This document shows, piece by piece, positions 18,252-27,685 of a DNA stretch of 64,000 bases. The notes beneath the pieces are model-generated. The model did no database searches. It was not told where the DNA came from and saw only the letters and a program-made list of their open reading frames with translations. The position numbers were made by a program, and so were the translations under genes. Origin of the DNA: Nitrosospira lacus (GTDB taxonomy: Bacteria > Pseudomonadota > Gammaproteobacteria > Burkholderiales > Nitrosomonadaceae); the NCBI RefSeq assembly GCF_000355765.4, contig NZ_CP021106.3, forward strand, positions 1,831,137 through 1,895,136, written 5' to 3'. Position 1 is the stretch's first letter. Every line of letters starts with the position of its first letter.

Positions 18252-18592
18252 CTACTGTATTCGAGGATTTGCCTTGCTGGCCGATTCGGAAATGGACGTG
18301 TCGCCGCGCAAAGCAGAACAGTAGGCGGAAAACATCATTTGTTCGAGATAAAGCCTGTCCGCTCCGGGAAGCTTTCCCATAAGTCAGTCGTCGCTGATTT
18401 CATGCGTGTTTCCAGTTGCGAACCTGTCACCGGACCGATCTTTGCAACCTCGGCTCGCACAGCCATCACCCAGTCCCTGTTTGCCTCCACCGGTGGTGCC
18501 GGGCAGTCCAGCGCAAGCACGTTGAATGCGGCAGCCAGCATTCCCATAGCGGAACCCGCGAACAAAAATAATCCACAGCGCGCGATGGTCAT
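18252..18592 (-). pseudogene. Frameshifted partial duplicate of the ankyrin protein's N-terminal domain
   Basis: Starts with an ATG overlapping the stop of the ankyrin gene by 4 bp (ATGA). It has a signal peptide and then LDCPAPPVEANRDWVMAVRAEVAKIGPVTGSQLETRMK, aligning with LDCPGIPEQAHQNLQIEVRAAVGRIGSAKGAELETLTR of the upstream gene. Near 18380 one base seems missing: the frame goes to a stop after FISNK, while the shifted frame continues the match as GKLPGADRLYLEQMMFSAYCSALRG to a TAG at 18252. The 85-residue frame may still be translated as a truncated product. Confidence 0.7.
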
Positions 18593-20250
18593 TGTGCCCC
18601 CGCCTTCTTCAGAATCCGCATCATATCCATTTTTTCTTGCCCTTTCAGATCTTCTTCCGCGTAGTTCAACACTGTCTTGCCGTTCGCATCCTCGTCCTTA
18701 ACCTTGGCACCCCTGCGAAGTAACGTCTGAACGATTTCGACACGACCGTATGAGACCGCCAGCATGAGCGCGGTACTGCCCTCAGCATCCTTTGCGTGCA
18801 GATCGGCTCCCGCGTCAAGCAGTGTCCCTACATTTTGCACCGGGCCGTTTGCGGCTGCCAACATGAGCGCTGTTAACCCGTTGTTGTCCTTGGCATTCAC
18901 GTCAGCATGCTTCTCAAGCAGGGCACGAAGAAGCTCAACGGCATCTGTCTCGGCCCTGGACGCCCCCATGAGCGCTGTTGATCCTTTGGCGTCTCTGGCA
19001 TTCGCATCGGCCCCCTTGTCCAGCAAGGCGCGCACTATGTCGATATTGCGAGATGCCGATGCTAAGATTAGGGGCGTCTGGCCCACATTATCGGCAAGAT
19101 TGGGGTCCGCGCCCCGTGCGAGCAGGATTTTCACTATCGGGGCCTTCGTATCATCCCACGCGGCCATCCGCAGGGCCGTCGACCCTCCTTTTTCTTGCGC
19201 GTTGATGTCAGCGCCGGCATCCAGCAAGGTCTGCATGATCAGGATACGCCCGTGGGTCACCGCTTTCATCAGGGCTGTCTTGCCGTCATCATCCCTGGCA
19301 TCGACGTTTGCCCCTTGTTCCAGCAGGAACTGGACCACATCATTGAGATCCGCTTCACTCACGACAATTTGCGATTCGGCGGTACGGATGAGCGCCTTAT
19401 TGAAGAGGCCTTTGTCCGCTCCCTGTTTCAGCAACATGCGTAACACTGCCGCTTGTCCGCTCTCCGCAGCGCTCAGAAAGGCATCGTTGATCGCAGCGTT
19501 ATCAGATCCGTGATCGAGCAAAATGCTGAGTATATCCTTGCGGCCAGCCGAGGCGGCCCAGGAAAGAGCGGTACTGCCGTCCGGTTGGTAGTTCCGTTCG
19601 TTGACATTAGCTTTCGCTTTCAGCAAGGCTTTGACAATCTCGATGTGGCCGCCTCCGGAAGCATACATTAGAGCAGTATCGTAATCTTCATCTTTCGCAT
19701 TGGGGTTCATTCCTGCTGCCAGAAACAACCTTACTGCGGAGAGGTTTCCATCGCCTGCGCTCTTGATAAAAGCGTCCGGCGTATACGGCAGCGGAATCCG
19801 CGCCAGTGCGGCGCGTGCGGCGTCTTTGGAAGAGGTGCCGCGCTGACCCGAACCGTCTTTTCCCTGGACTGCCTGCAGGGTTTTCTTTAGCTCAAGGTTA
19901 TAGGCTTTGATGCGAGCGCTCTTCTGCGATTCGTTGAGCGCAGGGTCATCACGCAATGTCGAGCAATAGGTCGCGTACATCATTTGTTCAAGATAGACCT
20001 TGTCGGCTTGCGGCAGCTTACCGAGAAGGTCGCGGGTAGTGTCGCGAGTAAGCGTTTCAAGTTCGGCACCCTTGGCAGAGCCAATCCTACCCACCGCGGC
20101 CCGAACCTCAATCTGTAAGTTCTGGTGCGCCTGCTCGGGGATGCCGGGGCAGTCCAAAGCATGGCTTTGCAACGGCAGCAGAAGCGCAGCCAACCAAGAG
20201 TAAACAGGAATTTTGGTATTTCGCACCTTCAAAATATTCACCGACTTCAT
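18589..20250 (-). CDS. Secreted ankyrin-repeat protein
   Basis: 553 residues. A signal peptide (SWLAALLLPLQSHA) is followed by a Cys-containing domain (LDCPGIPEQAHQ to YATYCSTLRDDPAL, about residues 33-105) with two Cys, then about eleven ankyrin repeats from residue 165 to 540, recognisable by GxTALMxA and LLxxGAxxxAxD patterns (for example GSTALMLAVSYGRVEIVQTL). Ankyrin repeats mediate protein binding; in a secreted protein the partner would be periplasmic or extracellular. The N-terminal domain is duplicated in the adjacent downstream pseudogene, with which it overlaps by 4 bp. Confidence 0.88.
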   Translation of the reverse strand: MKSVNILKVRNTKIPVYSWLAALLLPLQSHALDCPGIPEQAHQNLQIEVRAAVGRIGSAKGAELETLTRDTTRDLLGKLPQADKVYLEQMMYATYCSTLRDDPALNESQKSARIKAYNLELKKTLQAVQGKDGSGQRGTSSKDAARAALARIPLPYTPDAFIKSAGDGNLSAVRLFLAAGMNPNAKDEDYDTALMYASGGGHIEIVKALLKAKANVNERNYQPDGSTALSWAASAGRKDILSILLDHGSDNAAINDAFLSAAESGQAAVLRMLLKQGADKGLFNKALIRTAESQIVVSEADLNDVVQFLLEQGANVDARDDDGKTALMKAVTHGRILIMQTLLDAGADINAQEKGGSTALRMAAWDDTKAPIVKILLARGADPNLADNVGQTPLILASASRNIDIVRALLDKGADANARDAKGSTALMGASRAETDAVELLRALLEKHADVNAKDNNGLTALMLAAANGPVQNVGTLLDAGADLHAKDAEGSTALMLAVSYGRVEIVQTLLRRGAKVKDEDANGKTVLNYAEEDLKGQEKMDMMRILKKAGAQ

Positions 20251-20432
20251 TCTTACCGGGAAACGGCAACGGAGTCCATGGTTTCAAGATATTCACGCCG
20301 GGCACTTTTTACCATTTCACAATCTCCTTTTCAGTAACCTGTAATATGACGCAACGTTATTTCTTAAAATACCTTTCGGTTACATCTAATGTGGCGCAAT
20401 TCGTCCAGTCACTGGCAATTGAAACCGTGGTG

Positions 20433-21728
20433 CTAACCGATGGCCGTTGCCATCGTGGCCGGGTCGCCGGCCGCCGCAAGTGCACCGGTTCGCTTGCTCC
20501 AGTCATCGTGATAAAGCTGGTTGGTCGGTTCATCGTAGAAGATGTGGTGGACGGCACCATTGTTGTCACGATAAAAGACGTGTTGCTGGTTGGGCGTAAC
20601 CATCGTGGCCGGGTCGCCGGCCGCCGCGGGTGCCCCGGTCCGCTCCGTCCAGCTGTCCTGATAGAGCCGGTTGGTGGCCTCATCCCAGAAAATGTGGTGG
20701 ATGTCTGCGTCCGTGCCGCGATAGAAAATGTGCTGCTGATTCGGGTTGGTGGTCGCCATCGTGGCCGGGTCGCCAGCCGCCACTGGGTGAGCATCCATGA
20801 GCCGCTGCAAATCGATAATATACGCCGTATTACCGCCGCAAATGAGCACCCGCGGAACATAGTTGGGCGGCGCCAACGGAAGCAGAACCAAACTCGCGCA
20901 CTGAGTAAAGAAATTACCCCAATACACGCCGTTCGGCATCACCGGATCTGTGGTGACAGTGTCTTCTGGAGGAGCCGCAGCTGCAAATCGTCTCGATCCG
21001 GTCTTGGGATCAATGACTTGGCTTTGGGCTATGCTTCCGAGAGGCGTGGTGCAAAATACCCAGCCATTTGGCAGCACCGTCGCTCGGGGATAGAGTCGAG
21101 GTATGTCAATTACCTCGAATTCGACAGGCGGAACGGAGAGGGAAACCCAAGAGCCCGAAGAGGGGATAAACCGCTCAGGTATGTTATTGTTGTGCCGGAT
21201 GTCGTGGCTGCTGGGATGACCCGACATGGCAAGGATCGACCCATCGCCCAGAGTTAGCAGAGTCGGGTACCAGCGTCCCCCCTCGGGGCCGGGATTCCCA
21301 GGGTTAACATACTGTGGAGTTGGATCAGACATCGCCGCAACCTCGTGCCAGACCCGAGTGAACGGATCGTAAATCCACGCGTTGCGCAGACCAGGCATGT
21401 GGTCGTGATGAATTGTAGGATCCTGGTGGAAAAAGATCTCTGTTCCACCGGCGACAAGAAGCCGTCCATCAGCCAGCATGGCGTGGCCACAACAGAAGAC
21501 ATCGTTGGTTGGCGAATGGGGGTTGTATGCTTCCACCTGCAAGGTCGAACAGTCGAACAATCGAGTATTGTCGATGTGCCCGCTTTGCCAAAGTTGCTCA
21601 TCGTGCTCATCGCCGCCGAAATAGATGATTTCGCCGGTCGGAAGCAGGGCGGCGTGGATTGCGAGAACCTGCGCGTAGTTTAACTGTAACTCAGGATCTG
21701 CGTCTTCGGGTAAGATAATCCAACGCAT
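20433..21728 (-). CDS. Galactose/glyoxal-oxidase-like beta-propeller with C-terminal tandem repeats
   Basis: 431 residues without a signal peptide. Residues 20-300 show kelch-type blades (VFCCGHAMLADGRLLVAGG, GGRWYPTLLTLGDGSILAMSG). The Cys at 79/80 and Tyr154 are where galactose/glyoxal oxidases have their cross-linked Cys-Tyr cofactor. The family's C-terminal half (DUF1929, with the copper-binding His residues) is missing; instead, about 50-residue repeats begin at residue 318: AAGDPATMxT, NQQHxFYR, HHIFxDExTNxLYxDxW, twice, and a third unit that stops after ten residues. An AGGAGG lies about 13 bp upstream of the ATG. Oxidase activity is doubtful without the lost half. Confidence 0.7.
   Translation of the reverse strand: MRWIILPEDADPELQLNYAQVLAIHAALLPTGEIIYFGGDEHDEQLWQSGHIDNTRLFDCSTLQVEAYNPHSPTNDVFCCGHAMLADGRLLVAGGTEIFFHQDPTIHHDHMPGLRNAWIYDPFTRVWHEVAAMSDPTPQYVNPGNPGPEGGRWYPTLLTLGDGSILAMSGHPSSHDIRHNNNIPERFIPSSGSWVSLSVPPVEFEVIDIPRLYPRATVLPNGWVFCTTPLGSIAQSQVIDPKTGSRRFAAAAPPEDTVTTDPVMPNGVYWGNFFTQCASLVLLPLAPPNYVPRVLICGGNTAYIIDLQRLMDAHPVAAGDPATMATTNPNQQHIFYRGTDADIHHIFWDEATNRLYQDSWTERTGAPAAAGDPATMVTPNQQHVFYRDNNGAVHHIFYDEPTNQLYHDDWSKRTGALAAAGDPATMATAIG
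20451..20770. repeat. In-gene direct DNA repeats (periods 150 and 156 bp)
   Basis: The string CATCGTGGCCGGGTCGCC recurs at 20451, 20601 and 20757 on the plus strand, inside the repeat part of the propeller gene. Each unit encodes an AAGDPATM...TNQLYHDDW module. Near-identity at the unit borders suggests recent duplication or slippage. Confidence 0.8.
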
Positions 21729-22709
21729 AAAAAGTTTGAGCCTCCTTGACTCTTTACTTTACAACCGCTGAAGTTCATCTTTACTAGTATATTTCGCCAA
21801 GAATACGGTACGAACGACACGGCCAACCTGCGAAATGCGAAATACAGTTTGTTTTTCTGGCCCGGCGGTTCCTCGCTTACTAAGAGGGTCAATGGTGAAA
21901 TTCGTCCGGCCCGAATCGATTTCCCCAAGAATAGCTCAGGGTCAGACTCGATATTTGACTTGAACGTATGTAACAGAAAGCGAAAAACATAATCCTACCT
22001 ACTGACGACCAGTCAAGAAAAAACTTCAAATCTTGATTAGTAAAATATGCCCTATAAGAAACTCGTCGAATAAGCCCTATGATAACGATATTAAAACTGC
22101 GATTAGTCAGTTAACCTAACCTTATTTTATTTTTAGTTGGAGAATAGGAAAAAACAAGAAGTATTGTTTTTACGCTTGATGTGCTCCCAATAAAACGTGC
22201 CAATAGAATCTGGGTGTTTAGTCCCGCTGTATGCTGGTATAGAATATTGGCAGCTACGGAGGGGGGAATTATGGGACAAATATTCAAGTATCGCGTTTCG
22301 GAACATCGAATCCGGAGAAATGCTGGAATACAGGCTCAAATTTAATCATGAAGGAGGTATTTCATCGGATAGCGCAGCGGCATTCGAGCCCGACTTCAAT
22401 AATTTCGCCTATTCGAATTATGTGAATTGGTGTGGCAGGTGGAGAGGCCGCAGGCGGTTGTGGCGGGTATGCACCGGAGAGGATTGCGCGCTCGGTTATG
22501 GAATTTGTTTCCAACGGCGCTTGCCGAACCTTTAGCACGGCCAGAAGGCTGTTGAATCGTCTGGCGGGCGCGTAAGACCGGCGGTTCAATCGCCGGAAGA
22601 CTCGGAATATGGGTTGCCCGGCCAATCCTGGTATCCGGCTTCCAGTGAAACCATTCACCGTCCCCCGGCATGATGGATGCTGCTCATGCTCCGCGGGCCT
22701 ACGTCAATA
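21729..22709. other. Long AT-rich intergenic region without a convincing gene
   Basis: Nearly 1 kb between the propeller gene and cbpM. Bases 21930-22200 are clearly AT-richer than the surroundings. A GTG-started frame of 112 codons at 22197-22535 and antisense frames at 22362-22671 have no recognisable features. A GGAGGGGGG followed by ATG at 22271 opens only a 24-codon frame. Confidence 0.5.
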
Positions 22710-23060
22710 TCAACGGCCGCTCATCGCTTCCATTGCCTCCAGCCGTGCCCGCAGGGTTTCGACTTCATCCAGCAGTTGCAGGGCCAGCGCGACCCCGGGA
22801 AGGTTGACGCCGAGATCGCTTTGCAGGTGCGAGGCTATCCTGGCCTGGCGTATATGCGTTCCGGTGAAACGCCAGGCATGGGGCTCATCTTTCCCGGTAA
22901 TGACTTCCGGGGGTTTTTCCGGGGCGATCAAGCCCTCTTCCACCAGCTCGACAATGTATTCGGTTTGCACCGCACAGATGCGGCTGATTTCGGCAATGGT
23001 CAACAGATTTTGCTCATCCAGGAGGGTGCCGCTCAGTTCGTCCGGTGTCTCGTCTGTCAT
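22710..23060 (-). CDS. cbpM: Chaperone modulator CbpM
   Basis: 116 residues. CbpM binds and inhibits the J domain of the DnaJ-like chaperone CbpA. The N-terminal part resembles a MerR-like helix-turn-helix (LLTIAEISRICAVQTEYIVELVEEGLI), followed by a helical tail (GVALALQLLDEVETLRARLEAM), the usual CbpM layout. Its ATG overlaps the stop of cbpA by 4 bp (ATGA), the conserved cbpA-cbpM pairing. Confidence 0.9.
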   Translation of the reverse strand: MTDETPDELSGTLLDEQNLLTIAEISRICAVQTEYIVELVEEGLIAPEKPPEVITGKDEPHAWRFTGTHIRQARIASHLQSDLGVNLPGVALALQLLDEVETLRARLEAMEAMSGR

Positions 23061-24043
23061 GTTTTCACTCCCAGTCTGGCGCGCGGATTGAAAGATTTGA
23101 ATTGCTCGGCCATGTTGTGGTAGAACTCCCTGGCGGTCTCATTGGCCGCCGGCGGCACCACGATCTGAAGCACTACAAAAAAATCCCCCGGCGTCTTGCC
23201 TGGAATGCCACGGCCTTTCAATCGCAGCTTCCGTCCGGTGGCTGAATCGGCGGGTATCTTTAGCTCGACGACTCCATCCGGGGTGGGTGTTTTCACTGTC
23301 CCGCCCAAGGCGGCTTCCCATGGCGCCACCGGCAGATCGAGATACACATCGCTTCCATCGACGCGGTAGTGCGGATGGGGCCTGAATTCGATCTCCAGAT
23401 ACAGGTCTCCCGCCTTGCCCTGCCCATGACCCGGGGCGCCTTGTCCCGCGAGGCGAATTTGCTGCCGGGCGCGGATGCCCTTGGGAATCCTTACGTTGAG
23501 GCTGTGTTCGCGCGTCGATACATGTCCGTGCGCATCGACCCCGGGCACTTGCAGCGTGATGGCGCGGGTTGCACCCGTGTACGAGTCCTCCAGGTCGATC
23601 AGCACCTTGGCATAATGATCCTCGCCTGGACGATGGAATGCTGCCCCGGCAGCGCCATGCCTGCCGGCGGTTCCCTGGCCGCCGCCGAAGCGGGCGCCAA
23701 AACCCTGGCCGAACAATGATTCGAAAAAATCGCTGTACTGCGATGCATCGCCGCCGGAAAATTTTTGTCCGGAAAACTCGAAACCCGTATTCCAGTCGGG
23801 TGGCGGGCGGAATTCCTGGTTTGCTTTCCAGTTGGAGCCGAGCTGATCGTAGGCCGTACGTTTTTCCGGGTCTTTCAGCACTTCGTAGGCTTCACCCAGG
23901 TCCTTGAAGCGAGCTTCCGCGTCTTTCTCCTTACTCACATCCGGATGATATTTGCGTGCGAGTTTTCTATAGGCGCGCTTGATGTCGTCCTGGGACGCGT
24001 CACGTGCAACCCCCATTATTTTGTAGTAGTCCTTGAATTCCAT
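23057..24043 (-). CDS. cbpA: DnaJ-class curved-DNA-binding co-chaperone CbpA
   Basis: 328 residues. The J domain (5-70) has the HPD motif (RKYHPDVSKEKD) needed to stimulate DnaK. A Gly/Phe-rich linker (SQYSDFFESLFGQGFGARFGG) follows, then two DnaJ C-terminal beta domains (VRIPKGIRARQQIRLAGQG; LRLKGRGIPG). There is no Cys-rich zinc domain, which separates it from DnaJ. It acts in the cytoplasm under stress or in stationary phase and is controlled by CbpM encoded next to it. Confidence 0.93.
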   Translation of the reverse strand: MEFKDYYKIMGVARDASQDDIKRAYRKLARKYHPDVSKEKDAEARFKDLGEAYEVLKDPEKRTAYDQLGSNWKANQEFRPPPDWNTGFEFSGQKFSGGDASQYSDFFESLFGQGFGARFGGGQGTAGRHGAAGAAFHRPGEDHYAKVLIDLEDSYTGATRAITLQVPGVDAHGHVSTREHSLNVRIPKGIRARQQIRLAGQGAPGHGQGKAGDLYLEIEFRPHPHYRVDGSDVYLDLPVAPWEAALGGTVKTPTPDGVVELKIPADSATGRKLRLKGRGIPGKTPGDFFVVLQIVVPPAANETAREFYHNMAEQFKSFNPRARLGVKT

Positions 24044-24428
24044 CTATGTTCCCGATAAGGAGATGCGGTAAAGGGCAGTAAAAGCAAGCATAACCTTTAA
24101 TTCTCGCTTGTGACAATCGCTTGCTCGGCAAAACGCCGCCGGCGGGCCCTCAAAGATTCCTGAATTCGCCTGGATGCCATAAAAAAACAGGAGAATGTCA
24201 GCGGTCAGGGCATTTTCCGGCGCCGCGCTTGTCTTATGTGCAGTTGCCAGTTTCCGTTGGTCGAGTCACGGCGCATGGGCGAGGACTATTAACTTAATAT
24301 CAGTTCAGGACTATGACCCGTAGGGAATTCTGTATCATTTGGTTCTTGCCTTTTGGGCGAGTCCGTCCAGCTACCGGATTTAGGTGGAAATCATGCTTCG
24401 GACACGCGGCTGTAGAACAGGAGCGCAT
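24044..24428. other. Intergenic region between divergent cbpA and a secreted-protein gene
   Basis: 385 bp holding the divergent promoters. No frame or strong motif recognised; an AT-rich stretch near 24285-24345 is the likeliest promoter area. Confidence 0.4.
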
Positions 24429-24929
24429 GTGAAGACAATCAGATTGATGTGGTTCACTCTCTTTATCCTTGGGCCGCTTTCCGCAGGTTCAGCCTGGGCG
24501 CGGGATGGGGGAGGTCACCACGGCGGAGGCCACCACGGCGGGGGGCATCATGGGGGTGGCGGACACCACCACGGCGGGCACCATCACCATGGGGGAATAG
24601 GTTTCGTTGGCATGGGAGGTTTCTATCCCGGTTTCGGTTTCGGCGGGTATGGGTTCGGTCCGGGTTATTATGGCGGCTATGGTTATGGTGGCTACGGTTT
24701 CGGAATGCCTTATTATTCCCCCTATTACGGGTATCCTCCGGTGGTTGCCATGCCGCAGGCGCCACCCGTGTATATTCAGCAGCAACCCCCGCAGGCAGCG
24801 GTGCAACCGTCGCCGCCACAGGCACAAACCAATTACTGGCATTATTGCAGAAACCCGGAAGGGTACTACCCGTATGTGAAAAAATGTCCCGATGGCTGGC
24901 TGCAGGTGGCTCCTCAGCCTACCCAATAA
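24429..24929 (+). CDS. Secreted Gly/His/Tyr-rich protein with WHYC...CPDGW tail
   Basis: 166 residues from a GTG at 24429 with AGGAG 5 bp upstream; an ATG two bases earlier is out of frame. Signal peptide (LMWFTLFILGPLSAGSAWA). Then GGHHGGGHHGGG-type His/Gly repeats, a Gly/Tyr/Phe-rich part, a Pro/Gln linker (PPVYIQQQPPQAA) and a tail YWHYCRNPEGYYPYVKKCPDGW followed by LQVAPQP. The tail matches the gene at 13301-13888. The His runs could bind metal. It precedes a glycine-zipper lipoprotein gene by 10 bp, so both are likely co-transcribed and in the envelope. Confidence 0.75.
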   Translation: MKTIRLMWFTLFILGPLSAGSAWARDGGGHHGGGHHGGGHHGGGGHHHGGHHHHGGIGFVGMGGFYPGFGFGGYGFGPGYYGGYGYGGYGFGMPYYSPYYGYPPVVAMPQAPPVYIQQQPPQAAVQPSPPQAQTNYWHYCRNPEGYYPYVKKCPDGWLQVAPQPTQ

Positions 24930-24939
24930 AGGAGTGTTC

Positions 24940-25458
24940 ATGCTAAAAAACTATGGAAGCTTTTCGTTGTTACCGGTGTTTTTCCTGGCGGCTTGCGCGA
25001 GCATACCCAGCGGTCCCAGCATGATGGTCCTGCCGGGGTCCAGCAAGACTTTCGATCAATTCCGGGGAGATGACGCCTACTGCAAGCAGTATGCCAGTGA
25101 ACAAGTGGGGGGAACGACACCCAATCAGGCAGCCGTCTCCAGCGGAGCCGGAACCGCCGCCATCGGTACAGGGCTTGGCGCGGCGGCGGGTGCCGCTTTT
25201 GGGGGCGGAACCGGTGCGGCGATTGGCGCGGGCAGCGGCCTGCTGGTAGGAGGGCTGATGGGAACGAATACCGCCCGCTCGTCAGGCTATGTCGCCCAGC
25301 AACGCTACGATATGGGCTATATCCAATGCATGTATGCCAAGGGTCATCGTGTCCCTGTATCAGGCCAAATCGTGGACAACTATCGTGGTCAGGCATACGG
25401 CGGCAATACTCCGCCACCTCCGCCGTCCGGCAATCCTCCGCCTCCACCCCCGCAATGA
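24940..25458 (+). CDS. Glycine-zipper outer-membrane lipoprotein
   Basis: 172 residues from the ATG at 24940, with AAAGGAG about 6 bp upstream. A type II signal peptide with lipobox LAAC places the lipidated Cys near residue 18. The middle (ATGLGAAAGAAFGGGTGAAIG-like, with Gly every four residues) is a glycine zipper similar to YMGG/17-kDa-antigen proteins, expected to insert into or pack against a membrane. A short domain (YDMGYIQCMYAKGHRVP) and a Pro-rich tail follow. Downstream of and probably co-expressed with the His-rich secreted protein. Confidence 0.78.
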   Translation: MLKNYGSFSLLPVFFLAACASIPSGPSMMVLPGSSKTFDQFRGDDAYCKQYASEQVGGTTPNQAAVSSGAGTAAIGTGLGAAAGAAFGGGTGAAIGAGSGLLVGGLMGTNTARSSGYVAQQRYDMGYIQCMYAKGHRVPVSGQIVDNYRGQAYGGNTPPPPPSGNPPPPPPQ

Positions 25459-25847
25459 AGTGAAGTGGCCGCTGGTCACGAGAGCCGTCGATTTCGACGG
25501 GAGTGAAGCTGTCGTCATATTCATGGAAGATGCCCCTTCCCGCTTATCGCCGGTGCGCAGGTGATGCGATTACGTTTGAGGATGCCGCCCAAGTGTGACA
25601 TTGGCATTTGCTCGACAGGGACCCTAACGGGTGTGCATTGCGCCTGCAAAAAAGATTATCATCGGATCTTGAGAAAATGGTGTGCGAAACGCAGTGCTGC
25701 ATTATCCAGGTGTAATGACATATGCATAAAGCGCCATGGCTGTCAACCCGCACCCGTTCATGATCGATGTGCCAGGTTGTGCACGGGTCTCCACGGGTTA
25801 CGCTACGCTTATCCATCCTGCTCAAATCGTATTAAGGGATACTATTT
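25459..25847. other. Intergenic region upstream of selO
   Basis: 389 bp with no convincing gene. It contains CGGGTTACGCTACGCTTA at 25794-25811, a string with near copies at 60125 and 62913. Confidence 0.4.
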
Positions 25848-27557
25848 ATGAGTCAAGCCAATTCCGACCATAGCGTGACGGCACACGATACCGCTGTCAT
25901 GCCTGCCATAGCCGCCATCGACGATAGTCCGGCTCTTGCCGATCTGTGCGACATGCAATTCGACAACAGCTTCGTGCGCGAATTGCCGGGCGACCCGGAG
26001 ATTCACAATATTCCCCGCGCGGTGCGCAATGCCTGCTATACCCGGGTTGATCCAACCCCGGTGCGGGCGCCACGGCTTCTGGCCTGGGCAGACCCGGTGG
26101 GTGAACTGCTTGGCGTTTCGCGCCCGGATTCGCCGGTTGGCCCGGCAGTCGAGGTACTCGGCGGCAATCGCGTCCTGCCCGGCATGCAGCCGTATGCGGC
26201 GCGCTATGGCGGGCACCAGTTCGGTCACTGGGCAGGGCAGCTCGGCGATGGCCGCGCCATCACGCTGGGCGAGATACGCGGCCCGGATGGTAAGCGCCGG
26301 GAGCTGCAGCTCAAGGGAGCGGGCAAAACGCCATACTCGCGTACCGCGGATGGCCGCGCGGTCCTGCGCTCATCGGTACGCGAATTCCTGTGCAGCGAAG
26401 CCATGCACTACCTGAGGGTACCGACTACCCGGGCGTTGAGTCTGGCGGCCACTGGCGAAACAGTGGTGCGCGACATGTTTTATGACGGCAATCCGCGCCC
26501 CGAGACGGGGGCCATCGTCTGCCGCGTGGCTCCCTCTTTCGTGCGCTTCGGCAATTTTGAGATCCTTGCGGCACACAATGAATTGGACACGCTCAGGCGT
26601 CTGGCCGATTATGTGATACGCGAGCATTTTCCTGAACTGGGTGCGCCTTCACCGTCAACCTACGCGCGCTGGTTCGAGGAAATCTGCCGCCGTACCGGAA
26701 CGCTGATTGCTCATTGGATGCGGGTGGGTTTTGTCCATGGCGTGATGAATACCGACAATATGTCGATACTGGGGTTGACGATCGACTATGGGCCCTACGG
26801 GTGGCTGGAGGGTTTTGACTTTCAATGGACACCCAACACTACGGATGCGCAGGGACGGCGGTATTGCTTCGGCAATCAGCCGGAGATCGCGCACTGGAAC
26901 CTGACCCGTCTTGCCACTGCCCTTGCTCCGCTGATCGAGGATCACGCGGCGCTGGAGTATGGCTTGGCGGTCTTCGGCGAGACATTCCAGACCGCATGGC
27001 GTGGTATGCTGGCGGACAAGCTGGGACTGGTTTCGCTGGCGCATGAAGAGGACGACGCGCTGGTGAGTGACCTTTTCAACCTGCTGCAGCAAGTTGAAAC
27101 GGATATGACTTTGTTCTTTCGCGGGCTGATGGCGGTTCCGGTGGATGTGCAGGGTGACAGCCCGGCGGATACCATGGATGACGCCGCACTGGCTGCGCCG
27201 CTGCGCCGGGCGTTCTATACTGAACCGGCGTCCGCGCAGATGGCCAGGCTGGCCGGCTGGCTGCGCCGCTACATTGCACGGGCGCGCCTGGATGCGGAGG
27301 CCACCAGTTTGCCCGAGTTTGCGGATGTGCGTCTGGAGCGCATGAGATGTGCCAATCCCAAATACGTGCTGCGCAATTATCTGGCGCAGCAGGCCATCGA
27401 AGCGCTGGAGCAAGATAATGCATCAGTCATTACGCGCCTGATGGAGGTATTGAAACATCCCTACGACGAACAGCCCGGACATGACGAGCTCGCGCACCGG
27501 CGGCCTGAGTGGGCGCGCAACAAGCCGGGATGCTCGGCACTGTCATGCAGCTCCTGA
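25848..27557 (+). CDS. selO: Protein adenylyltransferase SelO (YdiU family)
   Basis: 569 residues. SelO has a pseudokinase fold that binds ATP upside down and transfers AMP to Ser/Thr/Tyr of target proteins in redox stress. Conserved blocks: YAARYGGHQFGHWAGQLGDG, KGAGKTPYSRTADGRAVLRSS, and GFVHGVMNTDNMSILGLTIDYGP (the DN and D metal/active-site residues). The C-terminus, GCSALSCSS, carries the Cys that corresponds to the selenocysteine position in eukaryotic SelO. It is about 50-80 residues longer than many homologues because of an N-terminal extension. Monocistronic. Confidence 0.94.
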   Translation: MSQANSDHSVTAHDTAVMPAIAAIDDSPALADLCDMQFDNSFVRELPGDPEIHNIPRAVRNACYTRVDPTPVRAPRLLAWADPVGELLGVSRPDSPVGPAVEVLGGNRVLPGMQPYAARYGGHQFGHWAGQLGDGRAITLGEIRGPDGKRRELQLKGAGKTPYSRTADGRAVLRSSVREFLCSEAMHYLRVPTTRALSLAATGETVVRDMFYDGNPRPETGAIVCRVAPSFVRFGNFEILAAHNELDTLRRLADYVIREHFPELGAPSPSTYARWFEEICRRTGTLIAHWMRVGFVHGVMNTDNMSILGLTIDYGPYGWLEGFDFQWTPNTTDAQGRRYCFGNQPEIAHWNLTRLATALAPLIEDHAALEYGLAVFGETFQTAWRGMLADKLGLVSLAHEEDDALVSDLFNLLQQVETDMTLFFRGLMAVPVDVQGDSPADTMDDAALAAPLRRAFYTEPASAQMARLAGWLRRYIARARLDAEATSLPEFADVRLERMRCANPKYVLRNYLAQQAIEALEQDNASVITRLMEVLKHPYDEQPGHDELAHRRPEWARNKPGCSALSCSS

Positions 27558-27685
27558 ACTTCCGGGTAGCGAGAGCATGGGACAGGTACGATAGAATCAC
27601 GCTATCGAGCAATTGCGCCTGATTCGATAACGGGATTGGGTTAAAGCGGATAAATGGCCCGATAACTTCGCGACGGTATCAGCGC

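Noticed and set aside
22197-22535. 112-codon GTG-started frame
   Set aside because: No ribosome binding site, abrupt composition change within the frame, and no similarity; not called as a gene.
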